From the NCBI GenBank assembly GCA_026260175.1, contig JAKCWW010000996.1, forward strand, positions 24,623 to 64,950: 40,328 nt of DNA. The letters run 5' to 3'. This document shows, in pieces, positions 10,596 through 21,458 of this stretch (positions within the stretch are counted from its first letter, which is position 1; each line of letters starts with the position of its first letter). Position numbers and translations under genes: made by a program. The stretch is from Reticulitermes lucifugus (lineage: Eukaryota; Arthropoda; Insecta; Blattodea; Rhinotermitidae). The notes under the pieces are model-generated. The model saw nothing but the letters and a program-made list of their open reading frames with translations. It was not told the origin of the DNA and searched no databases.

Positions 10596-12867
10596 CATGA
10601 TGTGCTTTAGACTTAAATGTAATAAACAATTTGCTGAAATGTAACTGTTGCGGCTTTTGTAATTTTGATGAGGAAATAAATATGACGGTTTATACGTAGT
10701 TATTATTCAGCGTACCTGTTTTACAGCTGGCACTCCGAAAGATAAAGAAAAATTTCGCACGGTCTCCATGTTGTTATTTTAGAATTTACCAAAAAGGAAT
10801 ATCATGACAAAAATCGAAATATTTCGAGGATTCGATCTCTCAACAACGCGTGTCCGGTGTTCCGTTGGTACTGATTATAGTAAATGAAAAGTTTGAAAGT
10901 AGGATCCCTTCCCCCCCNCGTGACAGCCTGGTAAAGATTGTAGCAGGATTCGTGAAAATAAGGCTATTTTCTTTTCGTAAAGGAATAAAGGGACGTTGGA
11001 CAAAAATTACTGCACTTCGCTGTGTTTTTCCGCTCGCGCAGTTTCATCATCAGTATGCGTTACGTTTTGAGGTGATATAAATGGGTTACTGTTTCCAATC
11101 GTCAAATTACTTATTTACACTTCCCACTCCAAATTGGATCTCCAGTATCTTCTGTGAATTATGATCACACCTTTAAACATCCTGTATATGTCGCATAAGT
11201 AACGAAACATTCAAGAAACTTAGTTACATTACGGAAGACATGTTCAGCAGTGTTCCACACAGTGTTCCTGATGCTAACTCTACTGAATCATAACTTATCC
11301 TCTCTCACTGCCTGTCTAGCAAGTGTACATTGATAAAATGACCAATTTCTGAATTGGTACCGAAGACTATTGTTGCCTTCATTCAAAATTTAAATTCCTT
11401 TTACTTGGTTCTTTTATATAAAAGGACACCTGCAACTAACACACTAAACACTGGGTACAGATTTAGGCGAAAGTTCGGCTTCTCCTTTGCCCATAGATAA
11501 AAGGATTAAACAATAAGCCTGTGTCATAAACAAAAGAAATGAAGTTTTGGTGGGACATCGAAAAGCTTTTTCCAATATCACTGCTCTTCAGTTCTACCGT
11601 CCACCGCAAGGTGCGTGAGTTGGGGGGGGGTTGTTCATGCCAGGGTTATAAAGGCCAGCATTGTTCCCCGTCATTCAAGATAATATTTATTGTAGTGCAG
11701 GAACTCCTAATGCGGAAATGCGAATTATTTTGTAACAACAGATATGTATATTTAGATTACATGAGAGCAGTGAAAAAAATAGCTTGATGTTTTGCTTCTT
11801 CTGCTTTCTATTTAGGATGTCGCAGAATCGATTCTGGGTCCTCAGACCTTATATTGTAAGTGGTGTTTGTGGCTTTAGTCGATTTATCCAAGGGAATGAT
11901 GAAATAATGCTTTGAAATAGGCCATACTTAATTCCATCCATGTTACTTACTCTTCACAGTGTATAGTCACGTTACTCTTGCTGTTTTAAAAGGAACCTAG
12001 GACACGTTTAGTCTGTGGCATCTGGAAAATGTTTGAATTGCTGGTCCCCAGAATTTCTGTACTTTTTGATTACCGAGCCTTGGACTTAAATTCAGGATCT
12101 CAGTCTTTACTCAGTTTCTTAATGACCCTCAGTATCTCCAGATACATACATACGTACGTCGAATTAGATACGACGACTTCCTGCCAGTTTCTTACGTACT
12201 CGCCAGTGGGGCGGTATTCCATCTCATTCCATGTAACCTTTGAATCTGAAACATTGTATTAAGCAGTATAATGAAGCATAAAGACTTTGTATTCGAAAAA
12301 GGAATATTTGATGTCAAAGGAATGAGTTTAATTAAAGTAAATATTCAAACTTTTTACATGTCGTCACTCAGAGCCGGAATAAACGTGAGGTAGTATGGCC
12401 CCCATCCCATGCACAGTACATCTAAGGGTGCAAAATAAAAAAGTATAAATTTAAAACGTATGAACTATGCAGGCATTTTAGTATTCCCTTTATATCTTTA
12501 CTGTCACCTATTTGAAATCTCAGTACATGTGCAACGAAATACGTGTATAATGCATAAAATAAATACAATTTTTAAGACATCATTGTTTTTGGTGAAGAGG
12601 GGATGGTGACGTAGTTCAGTAGCTTGCCCCACATCCCAGACAACCTTAGTTGCGGCAGTGTCGTCACCACTCTAATTTACGTATTACTCAGTTAATTTTA
12701 GTGTATAGCCTATTAATATTAGCATTATGGTTATCTGTAATATTGCGCAGTGCAGTTCGGTACTTACTCGTATGTTCAAATCTACCTGACGTCACTTCGC
12801 AGAAGATCGTCATATTTGGTCTTATGCTACTCTATAGATGCTGGAAAATCCCCATGAAGACGGCTAA
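10596..12867. other. No gene recognised; one ambiguous base
   Basis: Long unassigned stretch with open frames of 82 codons or fewer. A single n occurs at 10918 after a C run, probably a base-calling or assembly ambiguity. No repeat array was seen. Confidence 0.55.
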
Positions 12868-12945
12868 AGTATAGTTCGGGACTCAGCTTTGCGACCGTAG
12901 AAACTGGTAAAATGAATGGGAGAGGCTGCGGTCCCGAACTATACA
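12868..12945. repeat. Short inverted repeat, possible MITE
   Basis: A perfect 14-bp inverted pair, gtatagttcgggac (12869-12882) and gtcccgaactatac (12931-12944), encloses 48 bp. The size and AT-rich flanks fit a tiny MITE or a fold-back, but no clear target duplication is present. It lies 45 bp before the minisatellite. Confidence 0.6.
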
Positions 12946-12989
12946 TACATTTATGGAGAACCAAAATGAAGTAAAGTGAAGGCAGAATT

Positions 12990-13379
12990 GTCCCTATACA
13001 CACCATGAAAGTATAGCTACATTTTTCCCTGTACACACCATGTACACACCATATAAATATAGCTACATTTGTCCCTGTACACACCGTGACGGGATAGCTA
13101 CATTTGTCCCTGTACACACCATGAAAGTATAGCTACATTTGTCCCTGTACACACTATGAAAGTATAGCTACATTTGTCCCTGTACACACCATAAAAGTAT
13201 AGCTACATTTGTCCCTGTACACACCATGAAGTTATAGTTACATTTGTCCCTTACACACCATGAAAGTATAGCTACATTAGTCCCTGTACACACCATAAAG
13301 TATAGCTAAATTTGTCCCTGTACACCATGAAGGAATAGCTACATTTGTCCCTGTACACACCATGAAGGTATAGCTACAT
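12990..13379. repeat. 35-bp minisatellite, about 11 units, abutting a SINE 3' end
   Basis: About eleven units carrying tagctacatttgtccctg followed by a tacacaccatgaaa-type half, with small indels. The array begins exactly where the reverse F2 SINE body (13380-13600) stops. The unit resembles the F2 3' tail: on the plus strand the tail at 18761-18780 reads gcacgccgtgacggcgtata, and the third unit (from about 13080) reads acaccgtgacgggatagct. The simplest reading is that a SINE tail was amplified in tandem. Confidence 0.93.
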
Positions 13380-13600
13380 GCATTCTTACCGTCGGTACTA
13401 GTTGGACGTGACCGGTCTGCTTCACGCTGTGGCCATTCTACGTCTATGGAAGAGCCCACCGATACCCATTGCACCGGAGGCTGGGGGGGGGGCTCCAGAG
13501 CCGATCTGCAATTGTGGAGAAGATAACAAAATGTTACTTCTGCCGGGAATCTAACCACGATTTCTCGGACTTCTAGTTGTGACCTAGACACTATATAAGC
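13380..13600 (-). mobile_element. SINE family F2 copy, reverse, feeding into the minisatellite
   Basis: On the minus strand: B box ggttagattccc (13545-13556), then cggcagaagtaac, the T-rich link, cggctctggag, a G run (C run on this strand), caatgggtatcgg, agcagaccggtcac, and ctagtaccgacggtaagaat leading into tagctatacc. The order is that of other F2 copies. The tRNA-like head above the B box is strongly diverged, so the 5' end is approximate. Confidence 0.8.
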
Positions 13601-14331
13601 CGCAGTGTCCAGCCACCTCTGTAGAACTTTGCCTTAGATGTAAAGTCGTAATTATTTCAGCCAGCATCCTCTGTTGCTTGTCGCTTTGTAATCTCATGCA
13701 GTTGGGGGCCTGCAAAGTTCTTACATCCCTGTGTAGTTTCACAAGTCTTGTCTGTATAATTATCATCAATATGATCCTTATAGAGGCATACCGTGTAAGT
13801 CTTTTTAAGTAAGTTAACTTAACAGTAATTTGAGTTGTCGTAAAAGTTCCTCATCTCAAGAGACACTTCTTGTAACTAAAGCGGCATATAAATGCGTTGT
13901 GAGATTTACACTTGCCTTTAAAATGTACTAAAGTACAGTGTAGTTATGTCTTCACAAGCTAATGAAATATTCAATTTCCTATTACAGTAGTCGTTCTTCT
14001 TCATGGTTGTTTGAAGTGATTATGTGAAATTCTACGTCAAAGTTTAAAGTCGTAAAGTGTATTTAGTTTGACTGTTAATCTCTACAGTGACTTCAATATA
14101 GTGTACTGAGATACGTATACCGCGCACCCCAGTATTAAATACACGATTTTCTAAACGCGTTGTTTACCTCTTTGCGTTAATTACCAAAATTACTAATTGT
14201 TTGTAGCTGAGTGTTTCTTTGAACAGTTAATAATTAGGCTACCCTTAAGTTCAAGGAATTCCCCGCCATTTTGATACCGGTGAGTTCAGTACCGCGTTCA
14301 TAAAAACAAATTCTCAGATCCCACACTGACC
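13601..14331. other. No gene recognised
   Basis: AT-rich spacer with only short chance frames. Confidence 0.5.
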
Positions 14332-14575
14332 ATGTTCAGTTCAGACTACTCATACCATCAATTCACACCCCATTTCTTTAGGATCAGTTTTGTTATATTT
14401 CCATCTACATCTACATTTCTCAAGCCAACTCTTTCCTTAAGCATTTCCAACCAAACTTTAATATTTATTTTTATGTCCCACGTGCATTCTACAAGTCCCG
14501 TTCGTCTCATCCTTCTTGATGTATTTACCCTAACCATATTACGTGCAGAGAACGTATTATAAAGTTTCTGATCAC
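14332..14575 (+). repeat. Fragment of the KFPAFY repeat family
   Basis: The open frame ends in residues resembling VRLILLDVFTLTILRAENVL. I recognise this as a variant of a segment that follows KFPAFY-type sequence in many conceptual translations from insect genomes. Related 5' segments are at 16749 and 32140. It is a repeat fragment and not a host gene. The parent element class is unknown to me. Confidence 0.5.
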
Positions 14576-15057
14576 GTGATATTTTTCGTTCTACAATATA
14601 ATCGATTTTATTCCTATGAAGCTCGGTCAGAAAATAATTTTACATGCCGTATAATTTCGTAACCGAAGAACTTACACTCTACTTCGACTACATCAGTGAA
14701 ATTCGTGCTCAGCGTTATCACATATTTCCGGTGATGAAGCAAAATCTTGGCCGCCACAGTTTTAAAAATAATCTCGAAGTGTAAACAGCTGTGACACGAT
14801 GGCTGATAACAGGCTCGTATAAACTGGGATTAGCAAAACTCGTGTCACGATATGATAAATGCCTCAATTGTGGCGAGGACTATACTTATTAAAGGTGAAA
14901 ATAAAGAACCCGATATACATTTGTGTTAAATTTATTTTATAATCGATATTCGTGCAATATAGAATAAATACATAACGCTTTATGGTCCCAAAAAGTACAT
15001 TATTGCCTTCTATAACGATACTCCCTACGTCTGTAAGAAATATTGTTTATCTTGAGA
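14576..15057. other. No gene recognised
   Basis: AT-rich; nothing recognised. Confidence 0.5.
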
Positions 15058-15253
15058 TCCTCGCTCTTCTGGATTGTTTGTTACCTAGCTTATGTTGGTA
15101 GTTGTGTACCGACGTTTCGGGATAGCCTATCGGTCCAATAATAAGGGTCAAGAAGAAAAATTCTTAACCCTTCTAAATGAGAGCGATAGGCTGTCCCGAA
15201 ACGCCCTAAAGAATTAAAAATAGACGTTGCGTAACAACCCCGAAGAGCGAGGA
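15058..15253. mobile_element. 196-bp fold-back element, copy 1
   Basis: Three nested inverted arms share almost the same centre (about 15156-15158). The outer pair is cctcgctcttc (15059-15069) with gaagagcgagg (15242-15252). The middle pair is cgtttcgggatagcctatcg (15113-15132) with its complement at 15184-15203, 19 of 20 matching. The inner pair is aagggtcaagaa (15143-15154) with ttcttaaccctt (15161-15172), 11 of 12. Related sequence at 35791-35950 lies in the opposite sense, and the similarity continues past the right arm (gtcatctacaccgcagcgga). This is therefore a dispersed element whose core folds into a hairpin. Confidence 0.8.
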
Positions 15254-16004
15254 CGTCATCTACACCGCAGCGGAAGTCTACAATCTCGTATACTCTGTAT
15301 CATGGGTTATTCCGCTTACATGTTGTCTGTATTCACAGCCTCACTTACTGCCAGTATAGCGGGGTCCATAGTCCGTGGGTAGTTTATTGGACTAATGTAA
15401 CTTCTATCGCCTTTTTATGACGAAAGTACAAAGACATGTGATAGTAATTTAGTGTGACGTGCAATCCAAGCGAAGAAATGCAATAAAGTTAGAGGAACTT
15501 TAATGAAGCTTTAAACGTTGTGTGATCGTACGCCATGTCGCTTGTTAAATAGTTTCGGACACTTCTAAGGACCGTAGTGTCTGGAAATTATCACGTAACT
15601 CAATGTTTGACCTCGAAAAATACAAGCTATCTAGTTCGTAACAATTACACAGTAGCCTTGCAGGAATTACTTCATTCTCCTACTACATTTCCTTTCGCCT
15701 GTTTCGTCATACACACTATTATAATCTGTTTTCATACCTACTGTTTTAATATATCGTGAAAACGAAAGTATACTTAAGTGACCTTGTGTTAAGAGCCAGT
15801 GGTTACTTTACTTACCACCAGGTTTATCATCAAAAAATTTTACTTTCAGCTGAAGCAGTGCATTTATGTGTTTTTTATGGTTCTCAGAACAAACAACGAT
15901 TATTTCCTTGTGCTATATTAACTGGTTTTTATAGCCAAGGCGGAGTGTGTTTACTGTCCGGTACGAATTGAATCTTTTACTATAGTTCATGTCTTAGTTT
16001 CTAA
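15254..16004. other. Fold-back flank, then unassigned sequence
   Basis: The first 40 or so bases (to about 15290) match, in reverse, the flank of the second fold-back copy at 35791, so the element extends at least this far and perhaps to about 15360. Beyond that I see nothing recognisable. Confidence 0.5.
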
Positions 16005-16200
16005 GGCCGTGCCATGGCTCATGCGGTTAGTCACCGGCCTCTCACCGCCAAGGCTCGGGTTCAATCCCAGGTCAGTCTGTGTGAGATTTGTGGTGGACAA
16101 AGTGGCACTCTCCGGGTACTTCGGTTTTTCCCTGTCAGTATCATTCCATCAATGCTCCATGCTCTTTTTTATCTACAGCCAGGAACGTTCCAAAAAGCAG
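16005..16200 (+). mobile_element. tRNA-headed SINE, family F3
   Basis: A box tggctcatgcgg (16015-16026) and B box gggttcaatccc (16057-16068) are well placed. The body (gtggcactctccgggtactt, then cggtttttccctgtcagtat and ccatcaatgctccatgctc) differs from F1 and F2. Open frames of 69 and 95 codons across it are by-products. No target duplication was identified, and the 3' end is estimated. Confidence 0.75.
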
Positions 16201-16540
16201 TGCTCTGTCGACAATTGAGTAGCATTGGACAGAAAAGTGCTTTCACTTTGTTAGAATTTGATGGTGAAAGTGGAGAATACAAATGTTTCCTGGAAAAGTA
16301 ATGTTGCTCCTGTAGTAATAACCACACCAAGAAATGATAGTAGGGGTATGAATGCAAACATATACTCTTTCTAGATGTATGTGGTAAATAGAGGTGAATG
16401 GTCAGTTACAGGCTCCGGTAGGTTTACCCCAGACGAAAGAATTCCTGTTTCAAACGAGTAGGGGGGTAGCATTACGTGGGTCGTGTTCCATCAATCCCAC
16501 ATCCTCATTGACTTATCCCAGTTTATTACATTATTTTTAT
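16201..16540. other. Unassigned spacer
   Basis: Nothing recognised between the F3 and F2 SINEs. Confidence 0.5.
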
Positions 16541-16735
16541 GGAATAGCTCAGTCGATGTAGTGGGCAGGCTACAGGCTGGATGGTCGGGGGTTCGATTCC
16601 CGGTAGACACAAGTAATTTATTTCTTACCCAAAACGTCCAGACCGGTTCTAGGTTCCACCCAGCCTCCAGGTACATTGAAGCGGTCGGGGCGCTTGCTGC
16701 AGGAGAGTCCTTCTTGTCGAGCTATTTGTTGCTCA
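16541..16735 (+). mobile_element. SINE family F2 copy with intact promoter boxes
   Basis: Begins ggaatagctcagtcgatg (A-box region from 16545) and has the B box ggttcgattccc (16590-16601). The F2 link (caagtaatttatttcttac), aaacgtccagaccggttct and ccagcctccaggtacattga follow. The central domain is partly rearranged compared with the 18924 copy. Confidence 0.8.
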
Positions 16736-16748
16736 GCTAGTGCAGAAA

Positions 16749-17045
16749 TTTCTCGCGTTTTATGGAACCCGAATGTTTATTACCGTGTTCACAAGAGCCT
16801 ACCGTTGCTGTACTGATCCAAATTAATCCGTTACACTCCACTGCGTGAACATTATCCAACCATTTATTCAACGTCTTCAGTACAGCCTCTTACCTTCTGG
16901 TTTTCCGACGGAAAATTCGTACGTTTTTCTACGTGTGTGCTTCGTGTCCAACCCATCGTATTCTCCTTCCTTTGATCCTTGTATATATTTGTTAAGAGGT
17001 TCAAATTCTGACGGTCCTCCTTGCATCCTCCACCTCCTATGACTT
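16749..17045 (+). repeat. KFPAFY repeat family fragment
   Basis: The left part (gttttatggaacccgaatgt, then attaccgtgttcacaagagcc) aligns with 32146-32200. Further right a frame contains SLLPSGFPTENSYVFL, a string I recall from the same insect repeat translations. The frames are broken, so it is non-functional. The 3' limit is uncertain and could reach about 17115. Confidence 0.6.
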
Positions 17046-18729
17046 CCTCGCTTTAATGTGCAAATAATGTCCCCAGCACCCTGTTTCCAAATGTCCTGGG
17101 TTTGTGTTACTTTTTAGTAATGCAAGAGGCAAAATTCACGACGTGAATGAGGAACTAAAATTAGTTTCAGGCGTAAGCTGAACTCAAATTATCACAGAAA
17201 CTCCGCGTTTCCCTCCCCTTCCCGCCATATAATTGACATACGTCTCAATCTGGTTGCCATATGCCATTGATGCACGACGTGGCAGTGTCTCCTAGTTGTA
17301 GCAAGGCGACGTGGTCTCACGCGTTCTGTTTGTGCAGGAACAAGTTTTACATTCCCGTCATTTAGAATAAAAGATGTGCATGTCGCTTTAAAAGAACCAA
17401 CATGTTTACAGAGACCACGCGCCATTCAGAATTTTTTTTTTGTCTACAGAAAACTAACGACAGTTCAGAAGCCGTGTTCTGGTTGTCAGCGCTGTAAAGT
17501 TCCGGATGCTACAGCTGCAACTTACGGGATCACAGATTGCAGTCTAAAGAGTTAGTTGCATGTAACAGCCTTCCTTTGGAATGTTAAATATCTGTGGATT
17601 CTGTTATCTGAAAAGAGTAGCAAAGTAATAACGAAATGAAGGAAGATTGGTACGGCATGGGGCACGCATGGGAGCGAAGAGGATTAGTGGGTGTCAGGAT
17701 GATAGGTGTCCAAATGTAAAAATTTGTATCTGGAAATCTATTCATTCTACAAACGTCGGAAACTATTTACCACTCGACGCCGCGCAACATTGCAGAATTC
17801 TTCTTCAAAATCTCACTTGATGTTTCATTAGCTGTCGCCGTAATAACAAAACTTAAAATGTCGGTTTGACCCCTCCGCCACCTAGTTCGTTTAAATTATA
17901 CAAAAGTGAGATACGTTCAAAAAATTTCCCTCTTTTTCAAACACGTATTACTGTGTCAAATATCAGGGCTTTACATTGTGTGTAACCATATTTGGTCCCA
18001 TCTAAGAACATCGGACAGTTGTAATGTTGGTAATACTGATTATAGGACGTTAAAATATTCAGCGATGGCGTGGCAGCGCCATCAGTTAGTTCGGAAGTTA
18101 TCAGAGGAGACGGAAACAAAGACATGATAATTTCGTAGCTCTGTGCTACAGAGTGAGGAAAGTCAGCTGAAATGGGAGTTGTGAACCAGGCCGCAGCTGA
18201 TGGTTATAAACGTCTGCTTCTGAGCGATATTAATAATTCGAAGTTGCAGGAAAACAATTGTACATTGTGAAATTGAATGGAGTGTTTCAGCTTCTCCAGT
18301 CGGTGTTTATTTTCAGAAAGTACTTTCACTGCAATGTACACATTCTGTTTTGAATTACGTATTTTATTCCTTTGGAATGTTACAGTAACCATTTAGCACA
18401 GGCCGAGCAGCGCGCCGATCTTCTGTAGTTGACACAAATTACTTTATGTTCCATTTTATCTGGCGTAGCAGTCGGCTACTGGAATCAGTTCGGTATTGCT
18501 GATTATTGCCATTTTAAACGGTGCTGTATCCAATGCACAGTTGTCATTGTATGAAAAGCCTATTTTGGCATTAAAATCCCTGCTTTTACCGACTGAGTGT
18601 CTTTATGTTTTGTGCGATTCTTACAAAAGGAACATTTAATGCTGTAAATATATTAACCTGTTGGTATTTTTACTGGAGACAGTGTGCTTTCTATGTGTTT
18701 GAATCTGCTTTCTAAAATTCGTTTTGTTA
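17046..18729. other. No gene recognised
   Basis: Open frames are 77 codons or fewer. The minus-strand frame at 17192-17425 looks protein-like in composition (Arg/His rich) but matches nothing I know. No array or inverted element was seen. Confidence 0.5.
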
Positions 18730-18885
18730 CAGAGGTAAGTGAAGGTAAATTTGCCCCTATGCACGCCGTGACGGCGTATAGGGCATTGAAGTCATAGCTC
18801 ACGGCATCCTGAATATCGGCACTAGATGGAGGTGAGTGTTCAGCTTCGCGATCCGTCCTCTTTAGTCTCACGGAAAGAACCCTCT
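18730..18885 (-). mobile_element. 5'-truncated SINE family F2 copy
   Basis: On the minus strand it starts inside the central domain (ttctttccgtgagac), then reads cgaagctgaacactcacctc, ctagtgccgatattcagg and the full 3' tail through gccgtcacggcgtgcatagg to ggcaaatttacc. The tRNA head is absent. It shows what the intact F2 tail looks like, which is what links the family to the minisatellite at 12990-13379. Confidence 0.8.
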
Positions 18886-18915
18886 AATGTCAATTGAATA
18901 AAAGGTTTGGTGTTT

Positions 18916-19237
18916 TAACTACTTAGGAACCGGGATATCTCGGTCGGTATAACGACTAGGCTACGGGCTGGACGACCCGGGCTTCGAATCCCGGCAGGAG
19001 CAAGATATTTTTGTCTTCTCCAAAACGTTCAGACCGGCTCTGGGGCCGACCCAGTCTCCTACTCAATAGGTACCGGAGTTCTTTCCTGGGAGAAAAGAGG
19101 CCGGGTCGTGAAGTTGACCACGCTGCTCCAACTAGTGCCGAGTTTCAGAATGAGTGGAGCTATACCTTTACTCCCCCTATATGCCTTCACATCGTGGACA
19201 GGGAATACATTTTACCTTTATCTTTTGTATAACTACT
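18916..19237 (+). mobile_element. Full-length SINE family F2 copy with probable target duplication
   Basis: A-box region tatctcggtcgg (18936-18947) and B box gcttcgaatccc (18981-18992) head a complete body. It runs through the link, ctctggggccgaccc, ataggtaccggagttctttc, ctagtgccgagtttcagaat and gagctataccttt to a tail ending ttaccttta. The octamer taactact flanks it at 18916-18923 and 19230-19237, a likely target-site duplication. It stands head to head with the truncated copy at 18730-18885. Open frames across it are not genes. Confidence 0.85.
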
Positions 19238-19940
19238 CTGTTAGTAACTTTTACTATACAACGACCACTGGAGGAAAAATTAACGAATACTGAAGTGGGA
19301 GGAATGGGGAAGGAGGCGGTCAGAGTCTAACTCTAGTTGGTACGCCAACATTTGTTTGGAGAGTCTGAAGAAGACCTCAGTCAGGATAGACTGTCTTTGC
19401 ACCGAGATTTGAAGGCTGGACGTTCCAAATGTACTGCCCAATCGACCATGATATTTGGTGGGATAATTAAGTCGCCGTTAAGTCAATCGCCTGTATGTAC
19501 GATGGCTCCCGTTTTATCTGCTGATACCCAAAAATCCTCTTCGCACTTGTGAGCCTAGTTTGAACGCAACTAAGTCATTCTGATGCATTCTGTAGCCCCT
19601 GGCCACAAGCGATCGATATCTCATGCCAAACTCCTACCCTCTCCCCACCTTTGCCCCCTCCACAAGTATGCCATTACATCATTTATCTTTTAAGGTAGAT
19701 TACATGAAGAATGTAAAGAGATAATATATGTCAGAGAAAATGGGATGTTGCCGGAGGTTAAGGAAAAGGAATTGACTTGTCGAATTTGGATATAAACCAG
19801 TTTCCACGACTTTACTTTGTTTGCAATGCCAATGGAGTGAACGTGAAGTTATGTTAGCAGGCAGCTGTACACTAGTGACCTCTTGGCCACATAAGTAGCC
19901 ACTATGGTGCTTTAAGAAGACTGAAGTTACAGTATTACCC
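19238..19940. other. No gene recognised
   Basis: A 71-codon frame at 19337-19552 has no recognisable domain. Nothing else was seen. Confidence 0.5.
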
Positions 19941-20070
19941 TTCTCTTCTGTTCTGTTGCGTACTGTTACGTTACGTTATGTTATGTTGTGTTTTGTTATG
20001 TTCCGTTCCATTCCATTTCGTTCTGCTCTGTTCTGTTCTGTTCTGTTCTGTTTTCTTCTCTTCTCTTCTT
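19941..20070. repeat. Pentanucleotide array, 26 units in register
   Basis: Twenty-six consecutive 5-mers with no indel. The consensus is ttctg, grading through ttacg, ttatg, ttccg and ttcca in the middle. Substitutions fall mostly at positions 3-4 and the leading tt is nearly constant. Confidence 0.9.
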
Positions 20071-20445
20071 TCTGTATTTAACGATATATATGTAGGTCTC
20101 GCTAAATTTTATTGGCCCATTTCCAAGAACCTGGTACGAATATCATACAACGGACTGTAATATTACATTTTTTTTAGTATTGTATTCAACTAGTAATGCT
20201 GTACGGGTGTCGTTGCCTCATTGTGTAGTATGTCCGTTTTTAGTACTGAATGCAATCCCTTAGCTAGATGTAACATTCATTTTGTAAGTTCGACCCTGCT
20301 GACGACCACACTTTTTTTATCGAGTTCGCAAAGTCACTGATATATGTTGATACAGACACAGTATCGCTGTTCTGGTAGATCAAGTAAGGCCATTTGCTAA
20401 CATCGCGGCTGACAGCACGGTGAGGACCCCAGGATCACTTTCACT
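20071..20445. other. Unassigned spacer
   Basis: Nothing recognised. Confidence 0.5.
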
Positions 20446-20864
20446 GTCTAAGCCAGGGTTGACCAACATATGGCCTGAGGGCTGCATGTCACCATCGAGG
20501 AAAGTATTTGCGGCCGTCGGTCACCTGAATAGTTTCAGTAATGCAATTTAGCAAACATAATATAGTAGGTTTACAGGACATAGTGTGGCAACTTTATTAG
20601 CAGAGATGATGTTTAGAGACTGTAACTCTTCACTTTAAGACAGCACACAGTCAACCGATACTCTTTGTGTTTTGTCCAGTTCAGTACGGCCTGCTGCCTT
20701 GCCATTCAGCCGTACTTTCAGCGTAACTTACTGTTGGTAAATGACGGCGTTCTTGTGAGTTCAGTCCCTTAAGATATATGTTATACAAGTGCAGCCCTAA
20801 GGCGAGTCCTTAACGAATCATGTGGCTGTCCTGTGGGTTGAAGTTGGCCAACCCTGGTCTAACC
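20446..20864. mobile_element. 403-bp hAT-type MITE with 8-bp target duplication
   Basis: The element occupies 20454-20856. Left end cagggttgaccaac and right end (reverse-complemented) cagggttggccaac agree at 13 of 14 positions. The flanks gtctaagc (20446-20453) and gtctaacc (20857-20864) agree at 7 of 8, the hAT-length target duplication. The subterminal tatggcctgagggctgcatg is also typical of this superfamily. No transposase frame is present, so it depends on an autonomous partner elsewhere. Confidence 0.88.
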
Positions 20865-21458
20865 TTTTGCATTGCTTCGCGCTCAAAGCAATCAGGGAAG
20901 AAAACGTGACGTCGACAAACACTGTGCAAGTACTGGAAAAGTTACCTGGCCATATGTAGTTCCATTTTTGGAGGCTGTGCAACTCACAGGCGCTTTCCAC
21001 CATTTGTTGGAGAGCAGGCAGTAATTTGTGTTTCAGTACAAGTGATTTTGGTCGAAAATATGTCGCCCTTGTTCTGACATCCTTACCGAGCGCAGCACCC
21101 CGTGAGGTAAGACGGAGAATTCTCTTTTCTCCAAAGTAAATTTACTATTTGGTGTGCATTAAAGTCTGGTGTAGGATTCACTAATTAATTATATTAATTT
21201 CTCTTATTTCAGGTAAGTTGCTGCGTCTGTTCTGAACTATTGAAATGTCCCTTGCTGTAGTCCAGGTAAGGAGACTTGTGAACGTAACATTTCTAGTGCT
21301 GCTTGCAAACTCAGAACCAACGTTCCGAGGCAATAGCCGCGTGTGGAATGTTTAGGGCCTGCCTGTGGCCGAAACTGCTATGGAACTGCTAGAGCTAGCA
21401 AGGGCGTAATTGAGAATGAAAAGACAGTGCTAAACAAGACAGGCAATGTATCTATAAA
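20865..21458. other. No gene recognised
   Basis: Nothing recognised. A single n occurs further on at 21573, inside the next repeat. Confidence 0.5.

Noticed and set aside
10918..10918. Single n bases at 10918 and 21573
   Set aside because: Ambiguity codes, the first at a C homopolymer; no biological meaning can be drawn.
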